Source of the DNA: Trichopria drosophilae
Lineage: Eukaryota; Arthropoda; Insecta; Hymenoptera; Diapriidae
Assembly (NCBI GenBank): GCA_030407085.1
Contig: CM059584.1
Span: forward strand, 6,572,001-6,636,000
Reading direction: 5' to 3'
DNA: 64,000 bases
In this document: one piece after another, positions 20,961 through 34,264 of the stretch
How the letters are laid out: every line of letters begins with the position of its first letter
Position numbering within the stretch: the first letter of the stretch is position 1
Notes under the pieces: model-generated
Told to the model about the DNA's origin: nothing
Database searches by the model: none
Seen by the model: only the letters and a program-made list of their open reading frames with translations
Made by a program: the position numbers and the translations under genes

Positions 20961-23900
20961 ATAAGTCACGACGTGGAATATTCAAATGCTACTATTGTTC
21001 CTTGAGGAATGGGACGTTTTTTGGAATTTGAGGAGCATTGGTAAAAATTTCATAATAGTTAAACAGGATGAATAAAGTCCTTCATAACGCAAATCTTGAA
21101 AGTTTCATTTAGAATACTGCGATTGTTATATCCTAGAATATTCTAGAATCTACTAAGCAGAATATTTTAAATGTAAAGTTTTAAAAATATAAAACCCTTT
21201 AACTGCAGCAGTAATTTCATACTAGAAGAAAAATTGCAAACCATTTTTATATAGTATCCAAAATAGCTGCATACATAATCCATTGAAATGACCATCAGGA
21301 ATTTGAACATTTGTAACAACAAAAGAAACATCAGGCAATGGACATCTTGAACTCCCTCCGTCACATTTCAGAGACGAGAGTTCGCTGACTTGTTATTAAT
21401 GTCGCCCAGATTCGGTATTTACGCTAAATGATGGTAGATTAATTTTCAGATTTGGGCGCCATCTATTATATCTCGAAGAAACCGGTATTATAAAACATAT
21501 TTTCTTATTTATAAATTCCCATACCAAATTGTTCCGAAATAGTAAATCCCGGTAATCTTTTAAGAGAATTTTTCAATTATTTCTTAAAGTGCTCAAAAAG
21601 TATCCAAAATGCTGGAAAAATGTTTTTGTGCTCAATGCAACCCGATACATAGGGATTTTAGAGATATCTGATTACGAATCTGAAATGAGATTTAGAAAAT
21701 TAAAAATACCGAATCTAATATGTCGGATAAATAACGAATGTCAATAAGGCTGTTTTGGGTCCACCTCAACTCGGGTGATAAATGTAAAAAATTTGAACCC
21801 AAAACTTTGGACATGTATAAGGAAAATATGTTATGGGCATTTGCAGTGTGGACCTCTATGACGAAAATTGAAAAAGGCAGATCCAAAATGGTAAATAATT
21901 GTTAAAATTCAATTTAATTAGTTTTAAACTTCTTTCTGGTAGTTGTTGGGTCTAAAAATTCAGGGTTTAAACATTCAAAATACCAATTTAGTATGGAAAT
22001 TTGATAATAAATTGGAAACGATGCTTAGTGAAAAGAGTTTCTTCGAGGCGCACTAGGTGGCACACAAATCCGGAAATGAAGTTAAACCATACCATTTAGT
22101 TAAAATTCTGAACTGGTGGGCGATATTTATCATAAGAGAGCAGGTAAGTAAGTGTGTAGAGAGTAAGTACCAAGTATTAGGGATGCAAGTTAATAATTAC
22201 TTTAATTTATTAAATAATTGTCGCTGTGATCATTTTATTTAAAATGTTATTGAATGGGGTATTCATCACTTCGACCCATGCGAATTACGTCGTTCAAATA
22301 GTTTAGTTATACTATACTTTGATGTAATTTATTATTACAGGATGTGTAGTGTTTTTCTATTGTAGATTAAATAAAATTGAATCCTCCTTTCTTGGTTTTG
22401 TCGGTCACCTTAAATAAATACATTTTTAATTTTATGTTTTATTCTAACATTTTGGGCGGTCTTTTTCCAGACTAAATACAATATTTTATTAGTGGGAAAG
22501 TAAAAAAGTTATCTCGTGAATATCTGCTTATTTTTTTAAATGTGTTCAAAGACGACATGTAAGACTGAGGTCACTCCCATGACAAATTCAGGAAAAAATA
22601 TATTATCGTGGAATAATTTTTATTCTACTAAAATAATAATTGCATGATAATAACTAAATAAGCTGTAACAAATACTATATTTTTCATACATTTTATATTC
22701 TTTGTAGAATAACTTTTGTATTTTGTTACGTTCGGCAATCGAAAATATATTTTTTGGTTTCTTCACACCGGTTTTAATGTAATAAACGACGTAACCTTCG
22801 AATATTATTTATTATTTTTCATTTTCAAGGCGCTTAAAAAGTTTGTTTACTGGCTGATGGTATTATGGTTTTATCAACAACAAATATTTTTTTATCATCA
22901 TATAATCATTTCATTGTGGGTTTTCGTGGGTAATATATTAAAAACCACCAACAAAGTACTCGGAACTTTTATTTTTTTGAACGTTTAAAGAATTATATGA
23001 AATTCCCAATCGTTTATTTTTCTTAATGATGGGTGTTATACTTTAGAAGAATATTTGTTTTTCCGTGTAAAACTGTGAAAAGTATTATGCTGTTGGCGTT
23101 TGAAAATTCAACATTGACTCTGGGGCAAGGGTCTCAGGCAGTTAGAAAAATTATTAAAATAGATTGTATTTTACTGAATAGACCTATGAAATTCAAGTAA
23201 TTCAACAAAAAATATTTATGTTTCCCAGGAGAAATGAATATGACATTTTAAGTGTATCTGTGAAAGAAAATGAGAAAACCTCAACAAAATTTTAGAAAAA
23301 AAAATGCAAAAATACAGGGAAAACCTGACCTTACCGTTTTTATTTTATGATTCGTAGATAATCTTGCGTATTATTAAATTTTTCGAAGAGGTAAGAAGGT
23401 TTTCACCATTTTTAAGATAGACAAGGGATTAAAAAACATAAACTGAAGATGAACAATGAATAAGACAATTTATGTACACTTTATGTACTACTGATCGATT
23501 GCATGAATAACGTCTTGTTGGGATCGTAGAGTTCTCAGAGATCGACATTCCTTTTATTTCGAAAAATATTTGTTGAATATTCAACATTGTTCGGAGTTTT
23601 ATTAATTTTTTCTACTGCAGATGACTCAAAACTCTATTTAAATCAATCAACAAATATTTTTAAATAATTTTGAATTTTCAAAATCTAATATGAGATTAGA
23701 TAACAGCAAACCCCCCATAGAAATATTGAGAAACTTGTGAGTTCAAAAATGAAAATTATGTATCTTCTGTAAAGAAAATGGAGTAAATCTAGGCGTAAGA
23801 TAAGGCTGTATTTAAAGAAAATCATGGTAAAATATTCGCTTCAGATTTGTAAATAACAAAATAACGAAATAAAATATTGATAATTTTTCAATGACACTGA

Positions 23901-24178
23901 TAACTTAAACAATTTTTTTTTCTGGCACGTGTGGGTGCACTATTTGTAAAAGCTAGTAAAGTCGATCTAATATCATGATTATATCATGCCCAAACCCCAT
24001 AAATTTCAAATTTCAAAAATAATTAAAACTTATATTATGTGTTCAACGTCCTCTTGGTATGAGAAATAATTTAACAGAAATAAAATGCTTGTAAGGATTT
24101 TATCCTTTTCGTTTTCTTCCAACCGTAATCCAATTTGACTAAAATTGGGCACCCAATGATTTGAATTAATTCATCACG
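20961..24178. other. AT-rich non-coding DNA with one 120-bp unit fragment
   Basis: About 21650-21730 contains ATCTGATTACGAATCTGAAA and a decayed continuation of the dispersed unit. A plus-strand frame at 22716-22988 is Phe/Tyr/Ile-rich as expected by composition. No gene recognised. Confidence 0.45.
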
Positions 24179-24350
24179 GTGCACTCAAAAGCCCGACATT
24201 CAAATGCCAGACACTTCAATAAGCAGACATTCATAAACTAGATATTTCAAAATGTAGACATATTTTCAAGGTCTGTTTATGTAAATGTCTGGTGTTTATT
24301 TCTAGTGTTTGAAAGTCTGATTTTTGAATAATGGGTTTTTGATGTGCACT
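24179..24350. mobile_element. Small inverted-repeat element (MITE-like), about 170 bp
   Basis: Left end GTGCACTCAAAAGCCC and right end, read on the other strand, GTGCACATCAAAAACCC are matching termini. Inside, AGACATTCAAA/AGACATT-type words repeat and are mirrored on the other side (AATGTCTGGTG). No flanking duplication is clear. Confidence 0.5.
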
Positions 24351-25124
24351 CGTTCTTGACACTATATTTTGTATAACTTATTACAGTCTTGATCTAAAAT
24401 TGCACCAAAAGAACTCAAAGAAAATAAGTAATCACTTTCATTTTATATGGAAGACCTTCACACCACGTCTATATAGAAAATATTAATATTCTCATTGGGT
24501 ATCTATATTTATGTTAATACATAAACCTTTTTTTATGTTACGTAGAATTTTGTGTACAAAGAATAGGACCAGTTATTAAAATAATGGCAGTAAAATTTAA
24601 AAATAGTACAAGTTTATTATCAAAATCGTAGGAAAATGTCCCTATACCGCTCCTCTCAATATATGTGTACAAATTTTGTTCACGTAAAAAATGCAAATCT
24701 GCATCCGATTAATTGAAATGGCAACTGTTTATCCGTCGTTTCGGTACGTGCTTAAATTGGGAAAGTTTCAGGTTTCGTCGGAAATGAAAAGCAAAAAAAA
24801 AAAAAACAAAAATACTCGTACGTAGTTTAACAGTACATAAAAGACGAGGCGTACGTGTTCCGTACATAGCAAGGCGCGTGGCCTTCAACGTGGACAGCAT
24901 AATATGGTGCTTCTTCAGTCAAGCTTTTTCTTAGTGAGATAGAATAGTAGGAGGAAACAACAGAACAATTTCTCATACGTAAGGAGCCGCGGAATTCTTC
25001 GATAATGTTTTACGTCTCTAATAGATAAATTAACATTACAAGAAACGTTTATAGATACTTGTCTAAATAGAACAAGTTGACATATATTGAAATTTATCAA
25101 ATAAAAAATCAACCTATTAAAAAT
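24351..25124. other. AT-rich non-coding DNA
   Basis: A slightly CG-bearing patch lies near 24830-24890 (GTACGTGTTCCGTACATAGC). No gene recognised. Confidence 0.4.
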
Positions 25125-25126
25125 TA

Positions 25127-25348
25127 CAGTAGAGTCCCGGTATATTTGCCTACTCGGTTCCTCGCCTTCTTCTCCCGTCTCCTTATATTTGTCAAAAGAG
25201 GCAGCGGTGCTTCTCCCACTCCCCTCAGTCGCGATATGATCGTGACGTCACAGCAGGCCCTTCTTGCTGCCCGCAAGGTGGGGAAAAGCGAACGGTGACA
25301 GACAAATATAATGCGACGAAACCAGGCAAATATACCGGGACGCAAATA
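25127..25348. mobile_element. pogo/Tigger-like MITE, about 220 bp
   Basis: Left end CAGTAGAGTCCCGGTATATT follows a TA (25125-25126). The right end contains the complement, GGCAAATATACCGGGAC (about 25325-25341). CAGTAGA-type ends next to TA are typical of the pogo branch of Tc1/mariner. Subterminal TATATTTGTC and GACAAATATA are also inverted. The outermost bases of the right end are degraded. The interior is GC-richer than its flanks and non-coding, so overlapping short frames here are spurious. Confidence 0.55.
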
Positions 25349-28300
25349 CAGCGAGATGCAATTATACTAGGACTGATGCAAATTTGGAACAAAATTGATG
25401 AGATCAAAAGATCTAAATGTGATTATTTCAAGACAATTCAGGGCCAAATATTTAGAACTTTTCAAAATTTCCCCATGCAGTTTATTGGGAAATAACGACC
25501 AAAATATTTTGGATCATATCCTACCTAAAGTTTCAATTCTTAATGGATCTTTCTCATGGGTATCTATTGAAAATACAAGCATTATAAAAAAAAACCTTAC
25601 AAAAAAACTTTACAGATGTTTACTGCACAGAATATAATAACAAATTGCGAGCAAAAATGTTATTGAATTGTGACTTTTCATCTCAATACAGCTATATAAA
25701 ACCTTAAGAAAAAAATAATAGTTTTATCCGGTTTTTTGGTAATATCTTGGCTTCTACTTAAGTTTCGACAACGATATATCAGCCAATTTTGAAATTTATT
25801 TCAAGCCCTACAAATTATCTTTAAAACACTTTCACCAAAAATGAATTCCTCAGGTCAGAGCCGATAAAAAGAGAAATAAATCCTTATTTTTGCGGTTCTC
25901 GTTTCGTTCAACAGCTAGTGAATTTTTGTAGAGATAAGCTGTAGGGATTAAAAAGAACTACAATTTAGCACCCTAAGTTGTTTCGTTTTGATAGAAATTG
26001 AGCGAAAAAAATGAGAAAAATACCATAACAATTTTTATTTTTTTTTACTATGGCGCACCACTTTTAAAAATCTGAAAAAAATTGACCATATAGATTGGCC
26101 TAAAATAAATCTTCCTGAATTTTTTCAAAAGGGCGTTTTTTTTAAACGCGAGAAAACATGTTTTGAATTTTTTAAAAAGTTTCTATAAGGTAAATTACTT
26201 GAAAAAATTTTCGTAGCTACACTCTAATATTATTGACATGCATGAATTTTTCTTTAAAGATTGCATAGTGTGGCTATGAAATAAAAAATAAAAACTCACG
26301 TTTTTTCCTATAGCGAGCGCAATTTTGGGGATAGGGAGTTGAAAATTTCTGAGAATTATTATTTTTCGACATAGAAAAGGATAAAATTTCATTCAACTGA
26401 ATCCCTGCTGGGGCAGATTGGACCTTCTTATCCTGATAGACCCTTTCTTTATGATATACAATTCCATTTAAAAAAATTATAATATTTTTATTTTGTTTTT
26501 ATTTTATGCGTAATTGGATAAAACAAATTTTTCAAGTATTAATAAGAATTAATCGCGTCGAATGGATTACTAAAGGGATCAGTAGAGTTCAATTCTGGGT
26601 CGGAATATTTTTTCAATAAAGTGAATTAAATGTAATCCTAAAATAATTCAAAGTACTGAAACTAGTCCAATTTTGTCCTAACTTGCCGAAATGAATTAAC
26701 TACATAAATATCAAGTTATATTTTTTCAATTTTCATCCAGAATTCATTATTTTTTTATGAACTTTTTTTATCGCTATATATTCGAAGAATTCAAGCACAC
26801 GTAACTGTAAAAACAAATTATTTGTTAATTATATTGCTGATATTTTCTACACGAGATGATGCATGATATAATTCTGACGAGATTTTCCAAAAACAAGAAT
26901 ATTTTTAGAATTTATGTTTCTTATGCATATGCAAATGTAATTAAGAATAATGTGTCGGATGATACCGTTAAATAATTAGAATATGACAGATATATGACTG
27001 CAGTATTATGTAAATAGTATCTAGACAGGATTGCAGTATACTTACGCGGATCTCAGCATGTGTGAAGGTGACAACGAGTTGATATAAAACGTATATCTCA
27101 TTAATATTGTAATTCGAATTTTGTAAATAACGCCTAAGATATTAAATAGTAATTTACTCCCTGTTACTTTTTCCTGTAATGGTATTTTTAGTCCTGGTTG
27201 AATAAATTATCTAACGCTATAGTTTTTATTTCCGGTTGCATCTTTTTATACGTTTTTTCATTAAAATAATTAATCTCGCAATTTTTCCTAAGATATAAAA
27301 TAAGTTTTTTGTTTATAGCTATAAAGAGAACTAAAAAGCACATCTTTTTTTGTTTAACTAAATGTGTTCCTTTTAAGAAATATTAATATAATGAACATGC
27401 TCATTCTATCTTTGATTTATAAAAGTTCTAAGTCAAAAAAAAATTAATTGACCACTCATACTGACATTAATTACAATGTTTTAATTGCAAAAAACTAATA
27501 TTTCAATAGTTACTACACTTAACTACTCTATCGTATTTTGGAAGTTAATAAACTTTAATGTGACGAAAATTTCAATTTTTTAATTAAAATAATCTGAGGA
27601 GAAATGTTAAAATTGAAAATTATTATATTTGTTTGAATAATTTTAAACCAATACTAATTAAAATATTATAATTTCAAATGAAATACACCAAGAATTCTAA
27701 TCTAATTTGTAGCAATATGTTACTTGTGATTAAATAGTAAACCCTTTATTACAATAGAAATAGTCTTTCACTTTTAGAAATATTGTTAATTCATATTTTA
27801 AATATAAATAACTAAAGTGTATAGTTTTGATAACATGTCTCTTAACAGTTATCTGCTAAATTATAAAGTTATATTAACACATTAATTAAACTTGAAAAAG
27901 TAATTGATGATGATTTGGAAAATAAGTATTGTCTTATTAATAACACATTAAATATTGCAATCTAACCTCCCTTTCCGAACATATATACTGTCTGATCAGT
28001 TTGGTCTGTTTTCACTTACTATTTATAGCGTTTGATTTACTCAATTTCTTAAATATTTAATTGGTGTGGTTTAATTCATTGTATTTACTTTTTGAATGTG
28101 CAATAATATGTACAAAGTTGGTAACCTCAGTAACTATTCCCTAAATTTTTCGAAGTTAGTTTCAATCGAAACAATTAGATGTAGAAATAAAGACCTGTAC
28201 GTACATTAACGATTTTTTGAAAAAATGTAAAAAAGTGTATAATACTAAATATACTGTTTATCCGCATCGAAGAACTGTGTTACGCGTACAAATATTAGAA

Positions 28301-28860
28301 ACGTGAAAATTTTGTAATTGTAATACTGTATATATGTAAATTAAATGTAAAGCAGATGTTAGCCTAGAATAGAGGCTAAAAGTTCTCAATTAAAAAAAAA
28401 AAAATTGGAAAAAATAATGGTCACTATTTCTGTAGAAGTATTTTTAATTAATACAGCCTATTTAAACAATAATTCTATTCAGATAGAACCTTTGGCGCTA
28501 GAATCGTATACAAACTATGAAAAAGTAAGTAATTTCTTGTCATTAATAGTAATATATTAAGTGAAAACAGACATATTTGGTCATCCCAGTAAAAATTCAG
28601 GAGCAACTTTTAGTAACATTTCTAAAACGTATATTATCAAGGTTTAATCTCGAAAGATTCCTTTCTCTCGTATCGTGAGAATTCTTCTTTGTTTGCACAC
28701 GTATGCACCGACATGCATATTAAATGCCATATTATGGGATAAAAAGCTATTTAATATAAGTTACAAGATGAAAGCGTGACTTAAAGAAAATATTCTAATA
28801 AAATATTGTAATTTGTACCACTATCGTCATCGCATCTAACATGTAACTAAACTGCACAGC
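25349..28860. other. AT-rich non-coding DNA
   Basis: About 3.5 kb of AT-rich sequence with no gene, RNA or convincing repeat. A small hairpin (TTAGCCTAGAATAGAGGCTAA near 28360) is present. Short frames here are composition-driven. Confidence 0.5.
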
Positions 28861-29390
28861 CTGCAGAATTCAATCGAAACTTAATGAGACATTCGACGTC
28901 TACGTATGATGTATATAGCAATCAACGTCGTGAAAACAAACTCGAATACACTATTGACCTTAACTCCACCGTATCTAAAAGCACGCGATAAAAGCAAACA
29001 TTATTTTCTAGTGATTAATTGTTGTTTTTTTTTCGGCTTACTTTAAATCTCGCTTGTCTATTCGTCGCCACCTATCGATCGATGATGAATGAATCACTAA
29101 GATGATCAAACGGGAGCGCGTGATTGATTAACAAATCGGCGCTATTTATCATCGCCATCACCTTCTTACGAATCAAAGGTCACTTTCTCCCATTAAACAA
29201 TTTAAACTCTTCTTGAAAAGCTGTACATGTGAACTTGAACGCACGGCTAATTAAATTTCTTCGGGGCATACGCGCATTGTTGTTCTTTCCTATGAAAGGA
29301 ACAATTAAACTAGCAACGAAAATGCTAAACGTCTACGGACGTTACTGTCAACGCGTACTAAATAGCTCTTAAGATGCTTGTGGGTTTTAA
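28860..29390. other. CpG-bearing island, candidate regulatory region
   Basis: A dense series of binding-site-like words: CACCTATCGATCGATGATG (near 29070), GTGATTGATTAACAAATCGG (near 29121), ATCAAAGG (29172-29179, TCF-like) and GGCTAATTAAATT (near 29245, homeodomain-like). No open frame. This is among the best candidates in the window for an embryonic enhancer, by inference from composition and motif style. Confidence 0.35.
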
Positions 29391-29654
29391 CGACTTCTTT
29401 TCATTCGTAGAAACGCTTTTACATGTTTTTTTAATGATTATATGAAATTGTATGCAGAAATTTAAAACTTTCATTAACCTATACTTTGCTGGTTCTTAAT
29501 ATCAACGGTTTAAATAACAAAATTGCAACATTTTAGAATTGCTACAAGTAAAGGCAATTTTGATAATATATTTTCATATTTTTATTTTAATTTTTTGCTA
29601 TCTAGACTTTCTTATTTTTGAAAAATGAACCTTCCTTGCAAAATAGTATTTTTT

Positions 29655-29800
29655 GATGCCAGGGCGTAAAATCAGACTCATGTTACACGTGATCCGTGAA
29701 ATTTCATTTTACGGACTAAAAGTAGTCCGTAAAATCGGATTTTACTGCTGTGGTACCGAAAAATCTAATTCGAGTACATGCGCTCGTAAAAAATTATTGT
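29655..29800. repeat. Cluster of TTTTACGG hairpins
   Basis: ATTTTACGGACTA (29706-29718) pairs perfectly with TAGTCCGTAAAAT (29723-29735) across a 4-base loop. Just upstream TCCGTGAAAT and ATTTTACGGA form an overlapping hairpin, and GGGCGTAAAATC lies near 29664. It belongs to the GGCGTAAAAT hairpin family found at 31.3, 58.0, 58.3 and 63.0 kb. Confidence 0.6.
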
Positions 29801-29970
29801 AATGCCATTTTTTTCGTAAAATTACATTCTTTGCAACTTTCCTATCTTCACTTTTTCCTTTAAAAGTGACTTTTTGGGTAATTTATGAAAAACCCATTTT
29901 TAGTCCTTTTTGGAACTGTAACTTTCCTAGCGCATACCATACGCGGGCTTTTTGTACCTTCAATGTGACC

Positions 29971-30195
29971 TCAATAAAACACTCCTGCATCAACGGACAC
30001 ATCTGGCATTAGTTTCTTTCTGAAATCGATTTTGACTGGTACAAATTTTGTACTGGTACTTTTAGGTTGAACTTTTAATAAACATTTTTTATAAAAATCA
30101 ACATTTCTAGCGTCGGACGGCGGCGTTCCTTGTCGGCATTTTCCATGCGAAAAGAGAACTAATATCGTAAACGTGTTCCAGTAAAAAAGTCCCAT
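29971..30195 (-). CDS. Possible signal-peptide-bearing open frame, 74 codons (doubtful)
   Basis: From the ATG at 30195 the frame reads MGLFYWNTFTILVLFSHGKC, a plausible signal peptide with a hydrophobic core and small/polar end, followed by RQGTPPSDARNV and then a Lys-rich tail. The frame stays open upstream of this ATG to a TTG at 30231. It lies at the edge of a GC-richer block, which would suit a first coding exon of a secreted or membrane protein. Against this, no good splice donor is obvious close after the signal region, and a frame this short is expected by chance. I do not recognise a family. Confidence 0.12.
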   Translation of the reverse strand: MGLFYWNTFTILVLFSHGKCRQGTPPSDARNVDFYKKCLLKVQPKSTSTKFVPVKIDFRKKLMPDVSVDAGVFY

Positions 30196-30450
30196 AATTC
30201 CTTTCGATCGGGTCGGTGTTTTCCGTGCCAAGTGTCGGGAATGAGGTACTTGAACGACACCAGTATCAAATCCGATTAGGAAGCTTAAGAAACTCGCGGG
30301 CCGACATAGGAGAGAACGTCGCCTCGAAGATCACGTTTCTATAGTCTCCAGTAAGAAAAAGATCAGGAACGACTGACAGCCAGTCATTTTTGCGACGTTG
30401 ATATCGTGCGAACTTATCCCTGCTCTCTTGGATTTTTCATTGGTTTTATG
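30100..30450. other. Short CpG-bearing island
   Basis: GC-richer block (e.g. GGAGAGAACGTCGCCTCGAAG near 30310) overlapping the doubtful signal-peptide frame. No other feature recognised. Confidence 0.25.
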
Positions 30451-31340
30451 AATTTTTTTAAAATTAAACGTTAAATTGAATTACATTTTTCATCTTAAAA
30501 TACCGGCTTCGTTATTTGATGTCTTGTCATCTGTGCGCTGTTGCGATATTTCAACAAATTTAACAAGTTTCATGTTTTGACTATGAATTTCACCATCAGG
30601 TCATGAGTTAGTCACTGCAATATCATCTCGAAAGTTCCTTACAGCAATTCGTTTTTATCCGAGATTCAAATACCAGTAATTGTAATAATAATAACAATAA
30701 AAACAATGTCTGTAAGGAACCAATTTAACAAATAGCTTTTAAAATGTACTGAAAAAAAAATCAGAATTCAGAATTGCAACATTAGCAGTCGTTAATTAAA
30801 AATAACAGACATTTAAAAAATCAAGTTTTACACTGCAAATCGGAATTTCTGAAAAATCATTGTATGTTTTTTTTTTTGAGGTAGCTAATCAATGATATCG
30901 AATTTTCCTAATCTGCCTCTATTTCTCAATTACCTATTAAGGAAGAGTTGGCTGCCCCATCAACGAAGTAGTTACGTCTATAAACTAGTGGATAGCCAGC
31001 TTTTATGCAGTTTGTAAAGTATTAGTAGTTGTGTAACTACTTACTTGTTAGACCGACTAACTCTTTTTTTCAGAGTACCTCAAAAACGTATTTTTACGAA
31101 ATTTTGTTATTTACAATGTATAAATTATTAACAATTTTTAGTCAAACATTTTGAAATTGCTGAATCCTGATTTTCGAATCGTTTATAGACAACTCAAAAA
31201 CCTACAGAAATCTAATCTAACCAATTACAATGTAAGAGTCGAAAGTCGATCCCTTCCAAAATGTCAATTTATTGATATAGCTGTTTTAGTTGTATACATG
31301 TAAACTGGTTCATTTTCAACGAGGCAATGAAATAGTTAAT
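30451..31340. other. AT-rich non-coding DNA
   Basis: An (ATA/ACA)n-like stretch occurs near 30684-30705. No gene or RNA recognised. Confidence 0.45.
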
Positions 31341-31450
31341 TGTTCATTAAGGGCGTAAAATAGAGTTTTATGCTTCAGTTACTTTATTGCCGTGTGGATG
31401 GAATTCTTCCCTTGGGATTCAAAAATTATTTTTTAATGCAGTAGGAGAAA
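31340..31450. repeat. Copy of the GGCGTAAAAT hairpin family
   Basis: GGGCGTAAAATAGAGTTTTATG (imperfect hairpin) near 31348 is followed by ATTGCCGTGTGG and, about 90 bp on, TTTTTAATGCAGTAGG. The same word TTTTTGATGCAGTAGG immediately precedes the copy at 63008, so more than the hairpin itself is shared. Confidence 0.45.
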
Positions 31451-31679
31451 AATGCTTTTGCACATCTCTCTTTTTCTTTTTATTTGAAGTAAATTTCAAT
31501 TTGAGTAGTTTTTAATTATAATATAATTATAATATATGTGAAAACCCCAAGAAATGGGTTTTTGAAGGTTTCCAGTATTTTTTTTCTTTAAACTGTCATG
31601 ATAGAAACGTCTACATAGTTTTAAAAGGAAACTTAAATTCTACACTATAAGATATTCACAGGAGAAAGAAAAAAAAACA

Positions 31680-31985
31680 TTTTTGTTAAAAACCTAACTC
31701 TTTAACGTCGGACTTTTTCGACTCTTTAACACTCGACTTTTGAAAAGCACCACACTGTTCGGTATATTGTTCATCTAGGTATATTCAGGATCGATGATTA
31801 TGAATCTTATGTCAGATTTTCAAAATTTTAAATGTCAGACTAAAGATGGATGAATACTTCTCTAAAAATGGATTGGCCTAAATGTTACTCTGGGTTTTTT
31901 TGGTAGCTTATTACGAATCTGATGACGTTGTCTTAAACTTCAAAATGTCGGATTCAATATTGCTTAATATGATACAGCGAAGTTA
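31680..31985. repeat. CGACTTTTT-word block and 120-bp dispersed unit dimer
   Basis: Around 31700-31745 GTCGGACTTTTTCGACTC is followed by a related ACTCGACTTTTG. Then GATCGATGATTATGAATCTT (31789) and GGTAGCTTATTACGAATCTG (31902) mark two decayed 120-bp units about 113 bp apart, the second followed by TTCAAAATGTCGGATTCAAT. Confidence 0.55.
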
Positions 31986-34264
31986 GATCAATTTTTTTTT
32001 ATTTGGCATACCCCATTTTATACAGTTCAGATTTTTGTTTACATTGCACACATGGTTATTATTGTATAAGATTCAAGCTTAAATTTAAGCGTTGGCTGAA
32101 ATGTCAATCACGTCAGGTGTTTGAGAAAAGTAGGAATCAAAATACCCAAAATAACGTTTTTTTTCAACATCATGGTACTATTTTAGATAGAAACAGCCTA
32201 CCTTCTTATGTTAATCGCGCTATCAATGGTAAAAACATTTTACTCAACTATTGTTCTCTAATAAAGGACACTACCACAGAACATTGTTCAAATCTTTTTA
32301 TGGTGCTGTATTGTGATTTTTTCTGTATTGCATATTACTATTATTTCACGGTTTCGATCTAAGTCTGATAACCTATGTTTAGACATACATCAAATATTTG
32401 AAATGTTTAATTGAGACTGATTAACTATTATACTTGCATAGAAAAATGTGTGGTATTATAATAATATACTAGTGTGTACTGATTTCAATTTAAAGTGCAT
32501 TATTTCTATACGTATATATTGTATAATATTATATATCTTGCATAAGAATCAATAATTTATAAGAGACATAAAAATTAATGAGATATTTTTTTCTGTTTTA
32601 GGTAAGTCATCTTCGTTTAATATCATCAGAATCTTGGAATCAAATTCTATAATGTAAGGACTTTTTAATATGATATTATTATTGTGTAAGTATCCACATT
32701 TAAATGTAAAATGGATATATTGAAGTGAATATTTCTTTCAACCATAGTAAAGTAAATCTTTTCTTCATTGAAATAAACTTACTTACTATTATTCATAGAA
32801 TTTAATTGAATATTTAATTTCTTATCTGCAAGGAAAATATTCGTAAGCAATATTTTATTTCAGTGAACTTTTCTATTAAAATTATCAAAATATTTCCTGA
32901 ATTTACGATTTTCATATATTACCATAGTATAAAATGAAAATTTCAGTCGGCTTCTGCAATTGTTGCATTAGAAATTTTGTAGTTTATCAATTAGTATTCA
33001 TATTAATAAGTTGCCCATTTATCTAGAATTATTGCAATTATGTAAATATTTTATTTGGTAAAATGTTTTAGAAATGGTAACTTTAATAAAGTTCAATTAT
33101 ATTTTTCGAAAATTCTTAATATGTCGGATGAATTTTAACAAATTAACTTCATACTCAAATTATTAGTTACTGGTCAGACTTTTTTGAGTATCACTGCTTA
33201 AAGGTGGAATATTAATTCAGAATCTTTTTTTTTAATTTTGTTTTGTTTTCTTTTTTATTAATTTATTTATTTTTTTTTTCTAGTTTTGTTTTTTAAACAT
33301 TTAACGCAACAAAAATGTTAAGTGGAGTAAATTATCCAAAATACTTTGCAGAAATATTTCTGGCTCGTTTTGTGTTTATTTATAAGATTGGCGTAAGTAC
33401 AAAAAAAATGATTTCTTTTTATAATTTTAAGGCTTCAGCATCGACAACAATGCACAGTTGGTAAAACCGTGCAATAAACATTTTTTCTGGAGTAAGAAAT
33501 ATCCCATGAAAAAATGAGAAGAAGATTTTGTCTGAAATTAATAGTTTAGTCAAAATAAGCTGAGATTAATATTGTTAAATTTCGTATTTGTATTTTAATA
33601 AAATTCAGTATTTGAAAAGTTGTCTTGAAATTCGTGATCATCCACAACAAAAACCATCAAGTAACATTAAGAAAGTTTCAAGTGAATTTTATTAATTTTG
33701 TTTGTTATTTCGGCCTTCATTTTGAATTCTTAAAAACTGACTTGCGATTTGTGATTGATGACCCAAAATACATTGGAATACCAAGTTGAATGCAACTATA
33801 TCACTTTTTTTTGTGTTATGTATTCAATACTGTGATATAACAAAGAAAAATACAATTTTATCGCTATTTTTTGTTTGCCATTTTGGAAAATTTTCTTTGG
33901 AAACACTTGCATCTGATGGCCAATTCAATTTTGACACCATATTTCCGACTTTTAGAAATATTCCAATGCCATTACTCATAATAAAATTAAAAAAAAAGAA
34001 CAACAAATCATATTTTTTCTTGAAAATACGGGTATAACTTTTTGAAAATCATCCAAAATATCACAAGCCCCATTGTAAAGAGTAATTGGTGGTCAATAAG
34101 TAATTATTCTTGCAAAATCTTTATCCTAGAGCTTAAAAGATAAAATAAAATGTTAAAGTTCTTGAAAAACTGCATTTGGGCATTAGGGGGTTAACAAGTA
34201 TAAAGAAATTATTTACGTAATTCAGTGAAATGAAATTTAGAAAGTGGTATGACTTAATTTAAAA
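31986..34264. other. AT-rich non-coding DNA
   Basis: The 119-codon plus-strand frame at 32003-32362 is open but shows no domain I recognise, and its codon content follows local composition. No RNA gene or strong repeat seen. Confidence 0.4.
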
